A stretch of 44,248 bases of DNA, taken from Caloranaerobacter azorensis DSM 13643. GTDB lineage: Bacteria; Bacillota; Clostridia; Tissierellales; Thermohalobacteraceae. This document shows positions 28,428 to 37,851 of the stretch, in pieces. The DNA lies in assembly GCF_900129995.1 (NCBI RefSeq), contig NZ_FQXO01000015.1, positions 1 to 44,248 of the forward strand, in the 5' to 3' direction. The stretch's first letter is position 1; the number at the start of each line of letters is the position of its first letter. Below the pieces are notes generated by a model. The model made no database searches. It saw only the letters and a program-made list of their open reading frames with translations, and was not told the DNA's origin. A program made the translations under genes and the position numbers.

Positions 28428-28509
28428 CCCCCATCCCCCCAAAATACTTATGTTAAATGATTATGTATTAACTTTCTGTTTTATTACTAAAATATATGCA
28501 TTTAAATAG

Positions 28510-28749
28510 TTAAATTATATTATACATATTATGAGCATTGTCTTTAGTTGCATGTTCTAATAACTGCACTACTTCTATCTTCATGGTTCTAGTACCAAAG
28601 TTTATTTCGATTATATCCCCTATATTCACTAAAGTACCGGGTTTAGCCACTTTGCCATTTACTAATACTCTGCCCTGTTCACAAGCTTCTTTAGCAACTG
28701 TTCTTCTCTTTATTATCCTAGAATTTTTAAGAAATTTATCTATTCTCAT
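28510..28749 (-). CDS. rqcP: S4-domain RNA-binding protein RqcP (YabO)
   Basis: 79 residues, almost entirely an S4 domain (MRIDKFLKNSRIIKRRTVAK, then VLVNGKVAKPGTLVNIGDII). RqcP binds stalled 50S subunits and works with RqcH to add alanine tails in bacterial ribosome-associated quality control. The yabN-(hup)-yabO-yabP order is the same as in Bacillus. Start ATG with AAAGGGG. A strong terminator follows hup just upstream, so rqcP must start a new transcript that probably continues into yabP. Confidence 0.93.
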   Translation of the reverse strand: MRIDKFLKNSRIIKRRTVAKEACEQGRVLVNGKVAKPGTLVNIGDIIEINFGTRTMKIEVVQLLEHATKDNAHNMYNII

Positions 28750-28785
28750 ATATAATCCCCTTTCTACATCTATACTTATATTGAA

Positions 28786-28820
28786 AAAGAAAAAATCAGG
28801 TCAATGACCTGATTTTTATT
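28786..28820 (-). terminator. Intrinsic terminator after hup
   Basis: Palindrome AATCAGGTCA / TGACCTGATT with T-rich flanks on both sides, overlapping the hup stop codon. It separates hup from rqcP. Confidence 0.88.
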
Positions 28821-29094
28821 TGTTAACTGCCTCTTTTAAACTCTTACCAGCTTTGAAAACTGGTGCATTTGATGCTGGAATATCGATCACTTCTTGAGGA
28901 TTTCTTGGGTTTCTTCCTTTTCTAGCTTTTCTCTCTCTTACTTCAAAAGTACCAAAGCCTACTAATTGAACCTTTTCTCCTCTTACTAATGCTTCCTCTA
29001 CACTCTTCATGAATGCATTTAATGCGCTTTCAGCATCTTTCTTTGTTAAACCACTTTTTTCTGCTATGCTTGAAACTAATTCTGCCTTGTTCAC
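28816..29094 (-). CDS. hup: DNA-binding protein HU
   Basis: Dimeric nucleoid protein that bends DNA. About 92 residues, the normal length, from GTG 29094 with AAGGAGG eight bases upstream; the TTG at 29118 would put the ribosome-binding site inside the coding region. Family features: NKAELVSSIAEKSGLTKKDA, the GFGTFEVRERKARKGRNP arm start with the NPQ-proline tip region, and the C-terminal PVFKAGKSLKEAV. It is placed between yabN/mazG and rqcP and is terminated separately. Confidence 0.96.
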   Translation of the reverse strand: MNKAELVSSIAEKSGLTKKDAESALNAFMKSVEEALVRGEKVQLVGFGTFEVRERKARKGRNPRNPQEVIDIPASNAPVFKAGKSLKEAVNK

Positions 29095-29182
29095 AATAAA
29101 TACCTCCTTATTATTCAATTATATTAAAATTAGTACGTATAAGCATATTCTACCTTCCCAAGTAAAATCCTTCTTTTTAGTA

Positions 29183-30667
29183 TTATTTTTTATCTATTTT
29201 TTTATTTTTATGTATCTTTGTTTTCTCCCATAACTCATCCATCTCTTCTAATGTCATAAGCTGTAAATCTTTTCCCATCTCTCTGCTCATATCTTCCATA
29301 ATCTTAAACCTGTCAACAAACTTATTTATCGTCTTATTTAGAGCAATTTCTGGATTTACTTTTAAAAATCTACTAACGTTTACTACGGCAAATAATAAAT
29401 CACCTATTTCTTCTTCAATTCTATCCTTATCATTATCTTCCAATTCAATTATCACTTCTTGTAATTCTTCTTTCACTTTTTCTAATGCCCCATTTACATC
29501 TGGCCAATCAAAACCTATATCGGCAGCTTTCTGCTGCAACTTAAAGCTCTTTACTAGAGCAGGCAGTCCTTTGGTTATACTTTCAAGCCTTTGACTATGG
29601 CTTTTAATATTTTTTTCTTTATCTTTTATCTTATTCCAGTTTATCATCACTTCTTCAGAATCTTTACAATTAAGCTCTCCAAACACATGAGGATGTCTAT
29701 TAATTAGCTTGCTGCAAATACTAGATATTACATCCCATATATTAAAATACCCTTCTTCTTTACCTATTTGAGAATGGAATACTACTTGCAATAACAAATC
29801 TCCTAATTCTTCGGCTAATGCATCCATATCATCTCTGTCTATCGCATCAACTACTTCATAAGCTTCTTCTAAAACATATTCTCTAAGAGATTGATGAGTC
29901 TGTTTAACATCCCACGGACATCCTTCTTTGCTCCTCAATCTCTGCATAATATTTATTAGGTTATTTAAGTCATATCTTGTTCTATTCTCATCATTGATTT
30001 TAGGAACATAAATACTTGTCAAATAGTCAATCCATTCTATTCTGTCTAGTTCATATAATGGTATCTTTACTATTTTTTCTTCTCCTGGCACTCCTGCTGC
30101 TCTAATTACATATATCTGATATTCATCGCCATATACTTCCATCAGCTTCAATTTTACTTCTGATGCTATTATTCTATTATAAACTTGTGTTATTATATTG
30201 TCTACATTAATATCTATTGACTGCACATTTAAATTCAAACCATCTACAATCTTCATTCCACTTATCGGGTCTTTCTCAACAGCATTTATTACACTGTCTA
30301 TAAAACTTACCCCTGAATGTATCTGTAACTTTACTTCACCTTTATCCCTGTACTTTGTCAATAATGATACTGTTTTTTCCGCTACTAAAGGATGTCCCGG
30401 TATACAATAAATAATAATACCATGTTCTTTAGATTTTTTCACTAGGTCTTTAGCTATATCCTCATAAATTATATCAAAATCTTCGCCTCTTTCATACATA
30501 AAATCATATGATTCAAATTTAATATTATTTTCATGAAAAAAACTTACTGTTGGATGTTTTTCAGTCCTTAAATAAATTTTATGACCTCTTTTCAAAATTT
30601 TTATCGTACCTATTGTTAATAAATCAGGATCGCCTGGCCCTAATCCTATAACAATAATCTTTCCCAT
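29183..30667 (-). CDS. mazG: Tetrapyrrole methylase-like / MazG nucleotide pyrophosphohydrolase fusion (YabN)
   Basis: 494 residues in two parts. Residues 1-220 form a tetrapyrrole (corrin/porphyrin) methylase-like domain starting VIGLGPGDPDLLTIGTIKIL, of unknown activity in this fusion. Residues about 240-490 carry two MazG domains: LRSKEGCPWDVKQTHQSLRE, EEAYEVVDAIDRDDMDALAE with metal-binding glutamates, ELGDLLLQVVFHSQIG, and a second set EEIGDLLFAVVNVSRFL. MazG proteins hydrolyse non-canonical nucleoside triphosphates. Start ATG with GGAGGG. It follows spoVB in the same direction, but a terminator lies between them. Confidence 0.94.
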   Translation of the reverse strand: MGKIIVIGLGPGDPDLLTIGTIKILKRGHKIYLRTEKHPTVSFFHENNIKFESYDFMYERGEDFDIIYEDIAKDLVKKSKEHGIIIYCIPGHPLVAEKTVSLLTKYRDKGEVKLQIHSGVSFIDSVINAVEKDPISGMKIVDGLNLNVQSIDINVDNIITQVYNRIIASEVKLKLMEVYGDEYQIYVIRAAGVPGEEKIVKIPLYELDRIEWIDYLTSIYVPKINDENRTRYDLNNLINIMQRLRSKEGCPWDVKQTHQSLREYVLEEAYEVVDAIDRDDMDALAEELGDLLLQVVFHSQIGKEEGYFNIWDVISSICSKLINRHPHVFGELNCKDSEEVMINWNKIKDKEKNIKSHSQRLESITKGLPALVKSFKLQQKAADIGFDWPDVNGALEKVKEELQEVIIELEDNDKDRIEEEIGDLLFAVVNVSRFLKVNPEIALNKTINKFVDRFKIMEDMSREMGKDLQLMTLEEMDELWEKTKIHKNKKIDKK

Positions 30668-30695
30668 ACAAAACCCTCCATTATCCTTATGTTTG

Positions 30696-30724
30696 CCAAA
30701 AAAGCTAGGTTTATACCTAGCTAT
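30696..30724 (-). terminator. Intrinsic terminator after spoVB
   Basis: Stem AGCTAGGT (30703-30710) / ACCTAGCT (30715-30722) with a short loop, followed on the minus strand by T6. It overlaps the spoVB stop codon. Confidence 0.88.
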
Positions 30725-32331
30725 TCTCTTAAAATTCCTATTGCCCCTAATACTTTAGAGATTTTTTTACCACCTGGCAGTAATTCGAAATCTCTTGAAG
30801 TTATCGCTCCAGTTGCCAACAGTGCAGAACCATACACTAATGCTCCTATAACTATAGAGATTATAGTTGCTATCTTACTATTTATTATAGACGACAAAAA
30901 TACATATGAAAACTTCACAAATACAACCATTAATATAACCGAAATTATCGGCTTTAAAAAAATATTTACAAAGTTCAAAGATGTCTTTGTATATTTCATA
31001 ACTGCCATAAAGTTTAGTACCGCAGCCACCAAATATGCAACTACCGTGCTTAAAGCTGCACCTTTAACACCTATTTCAGGTATTCCTGTCAATATATATG
31101 TTAAAATTACCTTTACCACTGCTCCAATTGCTAAATTCTTCACAGGAATCATTGGCTTTCCTAATCCCTGCATAATAGCTGTTAATGATTGTACTAAAGT
31201 TAGAAAGATTAGACTAAAAGACAATATTGCAAGTATAGAACCAGCACTTTGTTGAACTTCAGGTTTCGAGGCAAAATAAACTAATTCTATAATAGGTGTA
31301 GATAAAATATATAGTCCTAATGCTGCTGGCAAACCAATAAGAAGCATAATTCTAATACCAGACCTTGTTATTCTAGTAATCCTAGTATAATTCTTTCTTG
31401 CAAATGCAGCAGATACAGCAGGAACTAAACTCATTGCTAAAGCAGTCGATAAAACCTGTGGTAAATTTATTAAAGTTTGAGCCATACCAGCTAATCTACC
31501 ATACAATCCGTTCGCTTCTGTTTCTGTAAAACCGATCATCTGCAATCTTCTCATAACTATAGCGACGTCTATGCTATTCATTATAGGTACTATTGCTGCT
31601 CCAATAGTAATCGGTATTGCAATTAATAAAACTTTTTTAATAACAGAATTTAAGCTCTCTAAAGGATAATCAGCGCTATTTTTTATTTCTTGTTTTATAT
31701 ACCTTCTCTGTGAAAGATAAATAATCATTATTACAATAGTGCCTGCTAAAGCTCCAGCAGAAGCTCCAAAAGTAGCTCCTCCAGCAGCTAACGGTAATCC
31801 TCTTTCTAAAAATTGATATGCTAAAACAAGACCAATAACAACCCTAAACAACTGTTCCGTTAATTGAGATACCGCAGTAGGAACCATTGTCTGTCTGCCC
31901 TGAAAATACCCTCTAAATGCAGACATAATAGGAACAAACATTAATGCTGGAGATATTGCAATAAATGAATAATAGGCATCTTTATTTTTAAATAGATGCG
32001 ATAAATAATTTGCCCTTAATAGTACAAATAGAGATGTAGTAATGCCAGCAAATAAAAATCCAAAAAATGTTATTTTAAATAGCCTATGAGCTCCTTTATA
32101 ATCTCCCAATGCTCTTTTTTCGGCTACAAGTTTCGCAACCGCAACCGGAAAACCTGCTGTAGATATTGCTAATAATAGATTATAAAGCGGATAAACGGTT
32201 TGATAATAGCCCATACCTATGTCTGTAAGTATATATAGTAATGTAATTCTATACACTGACCCTATTATTTTAACCAGTACTCCTGCTATCCCTAATATAG
32301 CAGCACCTTTTAAAAAATTTTCTTTAGTCAT
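30721..32331 (-). CDS. spoVB: Stage V sporulation protein B, MOP-family flippase
   Basis: 536-residue polytopic protein with about 14 membrane helices, of the polysaccharide/lipid II flippase (MOP/MviN) superfamily. In Bacillus SpoVB is needed for spore cortex formation. Seen: LKGAAILGIAGVLVKIIGSVYRI at the N-terminus, GYYQTVYPLYNLLLAISTAG, PVAVAKLVAEKRALGDYKGA, SAFRGYFQGRQTMVPTAVSQ and VQSLTAIMQGLGKPMIPVKN. Start ATG with AGGAGG. It is next to spoVT and yabN as in B. subtilis, but flanked by terminators on both sides, so it forms its own transcription unit. Confidence 0.94.
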   Translation of the reverse strand: MTKENFLKGAAILGIAGVLVKIIGSVYRITLLYILTDIGMGYYQTVYPLYNLLLAISTAGFPVAVAKLVAEKRALGDYKGAHRLFKITFFGFLFAGITTSLFVLLRANYLSHLFKNKDAYYSFIAISPALMFVPIMSAFRGYFQGRQTMVPTAVSQLTEQLFRVVIGLVLAYQFLERGLPLAAGGATFGASAGALAGTIVIMIIYLSQRRYIKQEIKNSADYPLESLNSVIKKVLLIAIPITIGAAIVPIMNSIDVAIVMRRLQMIGFTETEANGLYGRLAGMAQTLINLPQVLSTALAMSLVPAVSAAFARKNYTRITRITRSGIRIMLLIGLPAALGLYILSTPIIELVYFASKPEVQQSAGSILAILSFSLIFLTLVQSLTAIMQGLGKPMIPVKNLAIGAVVKVILTYILTGIPEIGVKGAALSTVVAYLVAAVLNFMAVMKYTKTSLNFVNIFLKPIISVILMVVFVKFSYVFLSSIINSKIATIISIVIGALVYGSALLATGAITSRDFELLPGGKKISKVLGAIGILRE

Positions 32332-32448
32332 AAACTTCCTCCTAATTTTCGCCCTCTTTTAGTTAACAGAACTATTATATCAAAAATACAGTACTCATTA
32401 AATAGTGATTTTATTGAAAAGCTACTTCATGTTTACATTTATGTTTGC

Positions 32449-32480
32449 CAAAAGAAAAGCCTACCATACAAGGTAGGCTA
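32449..32480 (-). terminator. Intrinsic terminator after spoVT
   Basis: Stem AGCCTACC (32458-32465) / GGTAGGCT (32472-32479), then TTTCTTTT on the minus strand. It separates spoVT from spoVB. Confidence 0.85.
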
Positions 32481-32495
32481 TGTAACTTAAAATTA

Positions 32496-33044
32496 TTACT
32501 CCATTTGCTTTGATAAGAATCCTGCTACGATTTCAGCTAGTTTTGCTTCTAAATCTCCCATTTTTTTATTATTATCTTTAGTACATAAAATAACTGCTCC
32601 TATCGGATCTCCTTGAGTAATTACAGGTGCTACTACTTGGCTAGTATATTTATCAGCATTAGGCTCATCAGCCGTTACTCTTATAGGCTTACTATTCCCA
32701 GAAGCTATATATGTCTCTTTTCCTTCCATAATCTTTTCTAGCTCTGGACTAACCTTTTTATCCAAATACTCATTTTTAGATCCTCCAGAAATTGCAACCA
32801 CTGTATCTCTGTCTGTTATTACAGTTGTATGTCCTGTAGTTTCATAAAGCGACTCTGCAAATTCAGTAGCAAATTCACTTAATTCAACAATAGGTGAATA
32901 TTTTTTCAATATTATTTCGCCTTCTCTATCTGTGAATATTTCCAAAGGATCTCCTTCTCTTATTCTAAGAGTTCTTCTAATCTCTTTAGGAATTACTACT
33001 CTACCTAAATCATCAATCCTTCTTACTATTCCTGTAGCCTTCAA
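32496..33044 (-). CDS. spoVT: Stage V sporulation protein T, AbrB-type regulator
   Basis: Forespore transcription factor that tunes sigma-G genes. 182 residues: N-terminal swapped-hairpin AbrB domain (MKATGIVRRIDDLGRVVIPK, LRIREGDPLEIFTD; residues 1-50) and a C-terminal GAF-like domain (about 55-180, including GHTTVITDRDTVVAISG and APVITQGDPIGAVILC). The start is TTG with AGGAGGGG. A long imperfect dyad and a sigma-G-like promoter lie upstream. Length and both domains match Bacillus SpoVT. Confidence 0.97.
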   Translation of the reverse strand: MKATGIVRRIDDLGRVVIPKEIRRTLRIREGDPLEIFTDREGEIILKKYSPIVELSEFATEFAESLYETTGHTTVITDRDTVVAISGGSKNEYLDKKVSPELEKIMEGKETYIASGNSKPIRVTADEPNADKYTSQVVAPVITQGDPIGAVILCTKDNNKKMGDLEAKLAEIVAGFLSKQME

Positions 33045-33073
33045 ATTTTCCCCTCCTTACCACATGAATTTAA

Positions 33074-33119
33074 GGTGGATTTTGTTTTAAACACTTATGT
33101 GTTTTAACAAAATTACACC
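33074..33119. promoter_or_regulatory. 46-bp imperfect dyad in the spoVT leader
   Basis: GGTGGATTTTGTTTTAAACAC and GTGTTTTAACAAAATTACACC face each other around TTAT. Pairing is perfect at the centre (AAACAC/GTGTTT) and at the tips (GGTG/CACC), with bulges between. It lies between the likely promoter and the ribosome-binding site of spoVT, so it could be an operator or an RNA structure in the leader. Confidence 0.5.
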
Positions 33120-33134
33120 GCTTAATTGTATATT

Positions 33135-33165
33135 TATTATTTTACTATCAAGAACTTTTTATACA
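33135..33165 (-). promoter_or_regulatory. Sigma-G-like promoter of spoVT
   Basis: On the minus strand TGTATA (33165-33160), an 18-nt spacer and AATAATA (33141-33135). This differs at one position in each box from the sigma-G consensus I know (TGMATA ... CATAMTA). spoVT is a sigma-G gene in Bacillus. The window here is AT-rich, so chance matches are possible. Confidence 0.45.
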
Positions 33166-33185
33166 TCATTAGCAATTTAAAGTAA

Positions 33186-33224
33186 ATAAAAAAAGCTCAT
33201 AACCCTTTCGTTAATGAGCTTTTT
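33186..33224 (-). terminator. Intrinsic terminator after the PrsA-like gene
   Basis: Stem AGCTCAT (33194-33200) / ATGAGCT (33214-33220) with additional weak pairs toward the loop, followed on the minus strand by TTTTTTTATTT. It ends the pth-mfd-prsA transcript. Confidence 0.85.
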
Positions 33225-33233
33225 GCCTAAAGA

Positions 33234-34163
33234 CTATTCTAAAAATGTTTCTACATCAGCATTCTCTCTCAACTCTTTTAATTTTTTATCATATTCCTTA
33301 TCTTTTAACCATTTTATTATATCATCTTTAACTTCATCAAATGAATATAATTTGTCAATTTTATCCTCTACTTTGATAATATGATAGCCCTTCTCTGTTT
33401 TTACTATATCGCTAATTTGTCCAGGTTCTAGGGAAAGAGCAGCTTTTTTGAATTCTGGTAATAGCATACTATCCTTACCAATATAACCTAAATCTCCACC
33501 CTTTGATGCTGAAGGGCATATTGATTTTTCTTTTGCCAGTTCAGCAAAGTCTTTACCATTTTTTAATTGCTTAAGAATTTCTTTCGCTTCATCTTCAGTT
33601 TTAACTAATATATGTCTTGCTCTTACTCTATAATCTCTAAATGAATCTATATTATCTTCATAATATTTTTTTGCTTCATCAATAGGGATTTCTATATCTT
33701 TCAAAACTTCTTCTTTATATTTAGAAATCAATATTTCCTTTTTTATTTCTTTTCTAAAGTATTCTTCAGTTATATTGCTCTGTTTTAAAAATTCCTTAAA
33801 TTTTTCTTCGTTTTCAAAATAACTAATATAATTTTTAATCTCTTTATCTACTTCTTCATCTGTTACTTTTAGTCCTAATTTTTCAGCCTCTTGGGATATT
33901 ATCTTCTCAATAATCAACTTATCCAAAAATCTTCTCATTGCTTCTTCTTCGAGCTTCTTCCATATCTCAGGTCCTACTTTGCTTTCAACGGCATTTTTAT
34001 ATATATTAAAATCCTTTTCAAAATCTTCTTTATATATACTATCTCCATTAACTTTCGCTACAATTTCCCCTTTAGCACTTTGATTCACACAACCTGACAT
34101 TAAAAAAATAAGTGATACTACCAACAGAATCCCAACTGCTTTCACTTTTACCTTATTAAACAA
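33234..34163 (-). CDS. Foldase lipoprotein, PrsA/SurA-like peptidyl-prolyl isomerase
   Basis: About 309 residues from TTG 34163, chosen because GAGGAG lies nine bases upstream and the protein then begins with a clean lipoprotein signal: a basic N-region (FNKVKVK), a hydrophobic stretch (AVGILLVVSLIFL) and the lipobox LMSGC with the lipidated cysteine near residue 25. The mature protein has a SurA-type N-terminal helical domain (VNGDSIYKEDFEKDF) and a parvulin PPIase domain (about 180-275; RARHILVKTEDEAKEIL, GGDLGYIGKDSMLLPEF, GYHIIKVED). It should sit outside the membrane, folding exported proteins. The longer frame to 34265 overlaps the end of mfd and would bury the signal peptide. Confidence 0.9.
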   Translation of the reverse strand: MFNKVKVKAVGILLVVSLIFLMSGCVNQSAKGEIVAKVNGDSIYKEDFEKDFNIYKNAVESKVGPEIWKKLEEEAMRRFLDKLIIEKIISQEAEKLGLKVTDEEVDKEIKNYISYFENEEKFKEFLKQSNITEEYFRKEIKKEILISKYKEEVLKDIEIPIDEAKKYYEDNIDSFRDYRVRARHILVKTEDEAKEILKQLKNGKDFAELAKEKSICPSASKGGDLGYIGKDSMLLPEFKKAALSLEPGQISDIVKTEKGYHIIKVEDKIDKLYSFDEVKDDIIKWLKDKEYDKKLKELRENADVETFLE

Positions 34164-34209
34164 ATCTATCAACTCCTCTACTTTACCTTCATGTACTCTT
34201 TCTATATAA

Positions 34210-37200
34210 TTATATATCAATTTGCCCCTCATGAAAACTGCTAATTTTTTGAATAACTCGTTCAACTTCTCTTAATATATCTTCTTGCATTCTTTTCATT
34301 AGCCTATACTTTATATGAGGAGTTTTTGAAATATCAAATGACATGCGCCTTCCAAAACTATTTAAAAGCTCATTAATAAGCTGTGGTGTAATAGCATCTG
34401 GCTTAACAAATTCTATCTTGATATAATTATCTATCTGAGTTAACGAACTTATTTTAGCCTTTTTACACATTGACTTTATTAATGATATTTTAAGTAAATT
34501 ATCAACTTCTTTAGGTATATCCCCAAACCTATCCATTATTTCCTCTTGAACATCTACCAAATCCTCTCTGCTCTGAATTGATGATATTTTCTTATATATC
34601 TCTATTTTTTGTTCTTCATTAGCTATATAATATCTAGGTATATACCCATCTACATTTAACTCTATAGTAGTTTCTATATCTTCTTCTCTTATTTCGCCCT
34701 TTAATTTCTTTATCGTTTCATCTAAATACTTTACATATAAATCATAACCAATCGAAGCCATATGCCCATGCTGTTCAGGTCCTAATAAGTTTCCAGCCCC
34801 TCGTATTTCTAAATCTCTCATAGCTATTTTAAACCCTGAACCAAACTCAGTAAATTCCTTTATCGCCTTTAAACGCTTTTCAGCAACCTCAGACAGTACT
34901 TTATCCTTTTCATAAGTGAAGTATGCATATGCTATCCTATCACTTCTTCCTACTCTACCTCTTAACTGATACAATTGCGATAATCCCATTTTATCTGAAT
35001 CATAAACTATTAAAGTATTTACATTAGATATATCCAATCCTGTTTCAATAATGGTCGTACATACTAATATATCATACTCTCTTTTTAAAAAATCTATCAT
35101 AACCCTTTCAAGCTGCCGTTCGCTCATTTGTCCATGCCCAACTACTATTCTAGCCTCTGGTACTAATTTTTTTAATCTAGCCGCCATCTGCTGAATATCT
35201 TGTACTCTATTGTATACAAAATAAACCTGTCCGTCTCTATTTAACTCCTTAATTATCGCATCTCTGATTATGCTCTCATTATATTCCATAACGTATGTTT
35301 GCACTGGATATCTTTCTTCCGGCGGTTCATCGATAACACTCATATCTCTAATACCAACTAATGCCATATGGAGAGTTCTTGGTATTGGAGTCGCAGTCAA
35401 CGTTAATACATCAATAGACTCCTTTAACTTCTTTAAAGTCTCTTTATGTTTAACTCCAAATCTCTGTTCCTCATCTATAATCAACAATCCTAAATCCTTA
35501 AATTTCACATCATTTGATAACAATCTATGTGTTCCAACTACAATGTCTAAATTCCCGCTTTTTAAATCTCTTAAAATTTTCTTTTGATGAGTTGGTGTCC
35601 TGAATCTACTCAACATATCTACTTTGACAGGAAATTGGCTAAACCTTTCTTTTATTGTATTATAATGCTGCTGAGCTAAAATAGTCGTAGGTACTAAAAA
35701 CGCAACTTGTTTCCCATCCATAACGGCTTTAAATACAGCTCTTAAAGCTACTTCTGTCTTCCCATATCCTACATCCCCACATAACAACCTGTCCATAGGT
35801 TTATCTTTTTCCATATCTCGTTTAATCTCTTCTATACACTTTAATTGGTCGCTAGTCTCTTCGTAAGGAAATAAATCTTCAAACTGTTTCTGCCAAGGCT
35901 GGTCCTTTGAAAAAGCGAACCCTTTAGTAGTCTGTCTTTTTGCATAAAGTTCAAGAAGCTCTTTAGCCATATTTTCAATTGCCTTTTTAGCTTTTTGTTT
36001 AGTCTTAATCCATTCTCCTGTTCCAAGTTTGTTCACTTTAGGTTTTATAGAATCTGCTCCTATATATTTTTGTATTAAGTCCATTTGATCTACAGGAACA
36101 TATAATCTATCTTTACCAGAATATTTTATACTCAAATAATCTTTTTTTACTCCTTGAACTTTTAATTGCTCTATTCCTACATATACACCTATTCCATGTG
36201 TTTCATGTACAACATAATCTCCCGGCTTAAGGTCAGTAAATGAAGTTATCCTCTTGGTATCTTTACTATATCTTTTAACTCTTTTCTTTTTAGATTTTCC
36301 ATATATTTCTTTATCGCTGATTATCGTAAATTTTAAATCTGGATATTCGAATCCACTACTGATAGTCCCTGCTAAAACAAAAATTTGTCCAGACTTTATT
36401 TCTACATTACGATTATCTATAAAACTGCATTCTATTCCATACTCACTAAGAGTTTCAACTAGCCTTTTCCCTCTATCTTCTACTCCTGAAAGTATTATTA
36501 TCTTATATCCTCTATACTTCAAATTTTTTAGTTCGTTAACTAAAAATTCTATTTTGTTATGAAATGACTGCATGCTTTTTGATATAATATTAACCGCTGC
36601 CTTAATTTCAAAAATATTAGAAGTCTTTCTTAATCCTGTTGATACAATACAAGGCCTTTGGCTTAATTTTTCTTTTAAACTATCAAAATCATAATAAATA
36701 CTCTCCTGTTTAGGTAATACTTCGCCTCTTTCAAAAAAATCTAAAAATTTGTTTCTAAAACTTTTTAAATAAGTGTCCGCTTTTTCTTCTATCCTCTGCG
36801 GTTCATCTATAATCATTAATGCCGATTCGGCAAAATAATCTACTATACTTTTATATTCAACAGGGAAATAAGGTATAAGAGGTTCTATATTGTCAAAATT
36901 TAATCCTGAATTAACTAATTCAATATAATGTTTAAATTTCTCAGTAAGTTTCTGAATCATTAACTGACTATCTTTTTCATCACTCATTCTTTTTATGGTC
37001 TTTGTTAAATCATCTTCTATTCGCTTTACTATTTCTTCTCTATATTCATCTTCTAATATGATTTCTTTAACTGGACCTATTTTAACTTCTGAAACATTCT
37101 CAATCGACCTCTGGGTTTTTATATCAAAAGTTCTTATCGAATCAATCTCATCATCAAACAATTCTATTCTTACAGGATTTTCTAAAGTTATAGGGTAAAA

Positions 37201-37749
37201 ATCTACTATACCACCTCTTATGCTAAATTGACCTTTCCCTTCAATCATATCTACTCTTTCATAGCCCAATATATTTAAATTTTTTATTAGTTCTTCTAAA
37301 TCAATCTTATCCCCATATCTTAATACTGCTTTGTATTTACTCAATATTTCTTTATTAAAAACTTTATCCATTATTGATTCAATAGAAGCTACAACAATTA
37401 TAGGTTTACCTTCGATCAGTTTATCTATAACCCTTAATCTCTGATATAAAATACCATGACTATAAGCATCAACATTATAAAAAACGACTTCCCTCTGCGG
37501 AAACAATTCTACACCTTTAGATGAAAACAATTTTAAATCTTCAACTATTTTCTTAGCTCTAAGTTCATTATAAGTAACTATAAGAACTTGTCTACCTGTA
37601 TGCTGATTTAGTCCATAACAGATGTGTGATAAACTCTCTTCTGATAATCCATATAAAGATACAGGATATTTTCTATTGTTTATAAATTCTATTAATTCGT
37701 TATATTGCTTTGAATTCTTAAGCGAATTAATAAAGACATCCAAAAACAA
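34210..37749 (-). CDS. mfd: Transcription-repair coupling factor Mfd
   Basis: SF2 translocase that removes stalled RNA polymerase and recruits UvrA. About 1179 residues from TTG 37749 (AAAGGAG nine bases upstream). UvrB-like N-terminal domains, a CarD-like RNA polymerase-interacting domain (DYVVHETHGIGVYVGIEQL), then helicase motifs: Walker A LLCGDVGYGKTEVALRAVFK, Walker B LLIIDEEQRFGVKHKE, TATPIPRTLHMAL, and the C-terminal TRCF domain. The upstream ATG at 37812 would translate through an 8-bp hairpin and adds an unrelated-looking sequence, so I reject it. Placed between pth and the foldase gene. Confidence 0.97.
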   Translation of the reverse strand: MFLDVFINSLKNSKQYNELIEFINNRKYPVSLYGLSEESLSHICYGLNQHTGRQVLIVTYNELRAKKIVEDLKLFSSKGVELFPQREVVFYNVDAYSHGILYQRLRVIDKLIEGKPIIVVASIESIMDKVFNKEILSKYKAVLRYGDKIDLEELIKNLNILGYERVDMIEGKGQFSIRGGIVDFYPITLENPVRIELFDDEIDSIRTFDIKTQRSIENVSEVKIGPVKEIILEDEYREEIVKRIEDDLTKTIKRMSDEKDSQLMIQKLTEKFKHYIELVNSGLNFDNIEPLIPYFPVEYKSIVDYFAESALMIIDEPQRIEEKADTYLKSFRNKFLDFFERGEVLPKQESIYYDFDSLKEKLSQRPCIVSTGLRKTSNIFEIKAAVNIISKSMQSFHNKIEFLVNELKNLKYRGYKIIILSGVEDRGKRLVETLSEYGIECSFIDNRNVEIKSGQIFVLAGTISSGFEYPDLKFTIISDKEIYGKSKKKRVKRYSKDTKRITSFTDLKPGDYVVHETHGIGVYVGIEQLKVQGVKKDYLSIKYSGKDRLYVPVDQMDLIQKYIGADSIKPKVNKLGTGEWIKTKQKAKKAIENMAKELLELYAKRQTTKGFAFSKDQPWQKQFEDLFPYEETSDQLKCIEEIKRDMEKDKPMDRLLCGDVGYGKTEVALRAVFKAVMDGKQVAFLVPTTILAQQHYNTIKERFSQFPVKVDMLSRFRTPTHQKKILRDLKSGNLDIVVGTHRLLSNDVKFKDLGLLIIDEEQRFGVKHKETLKKLKESIDVLTLTATPIPRTLHMALVGIRDMSVIDEPPEERYPVQTYVMEYNESIIRDAIIKELNRDGQVYFVYNRVQDIQQMAARLKKLVPEARIVVGHGQMSERQLERVMIDFLKREYDILVCTTIIETGLDISNVNTLIVYDSDKMGLSQLYQLRGRVGRSDRIAYAYFTYEKDKVLSEVAEKRLKAIKEFTEFGSGFKIAMRDLEIRGAGNLLGPEQHGHMASIGYDLYVKYLDETIKKLKGEIREEDIETTIELNVDGYIPRYYIANEEQKIEIYKKISSIQSREDLVDVQEEIMDRFGDIPKEVDNLLKISLIKSMCKKAKISSLTQIDNYIKIEFVKPDAITPQLINELLNSFGRRMSFDISKTPHIKYRLMKRMQEDILREVERVIQKISSFHEGQIDI

Positions 37750-37779
37750 GGAAATCAGCTCCTTTTTAACAGCAACTTT

Positions 37780-37800
37780 AGCCCAGGCAAAACCTGGGCT
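37780..37800 (-). promoter_or_regulatory. Leader hairpin upstream of mfd
   Basis: Perfect 8-bp stem AGCCCAGG/CCTGGGCT with a 5-nt loop between pth and mfd. On the minus strand no T-run follows, so it is not a standard terminator. It may affect mfd mRNA stability or translation. Confidence 0.5.
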
Positions 37801-37851
37801 GATGACTGACATCTATCAATTTTTACATTTTATTGATATTTTATTCATATA

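Noticed and set aside
30689-31255. 188-codon plus-strand open frame
   Set aside because: It is fully antisense to spoVB, whose hydrophobic codon pattern readily yields long opposite frames; no ribosome-binding site supports it.
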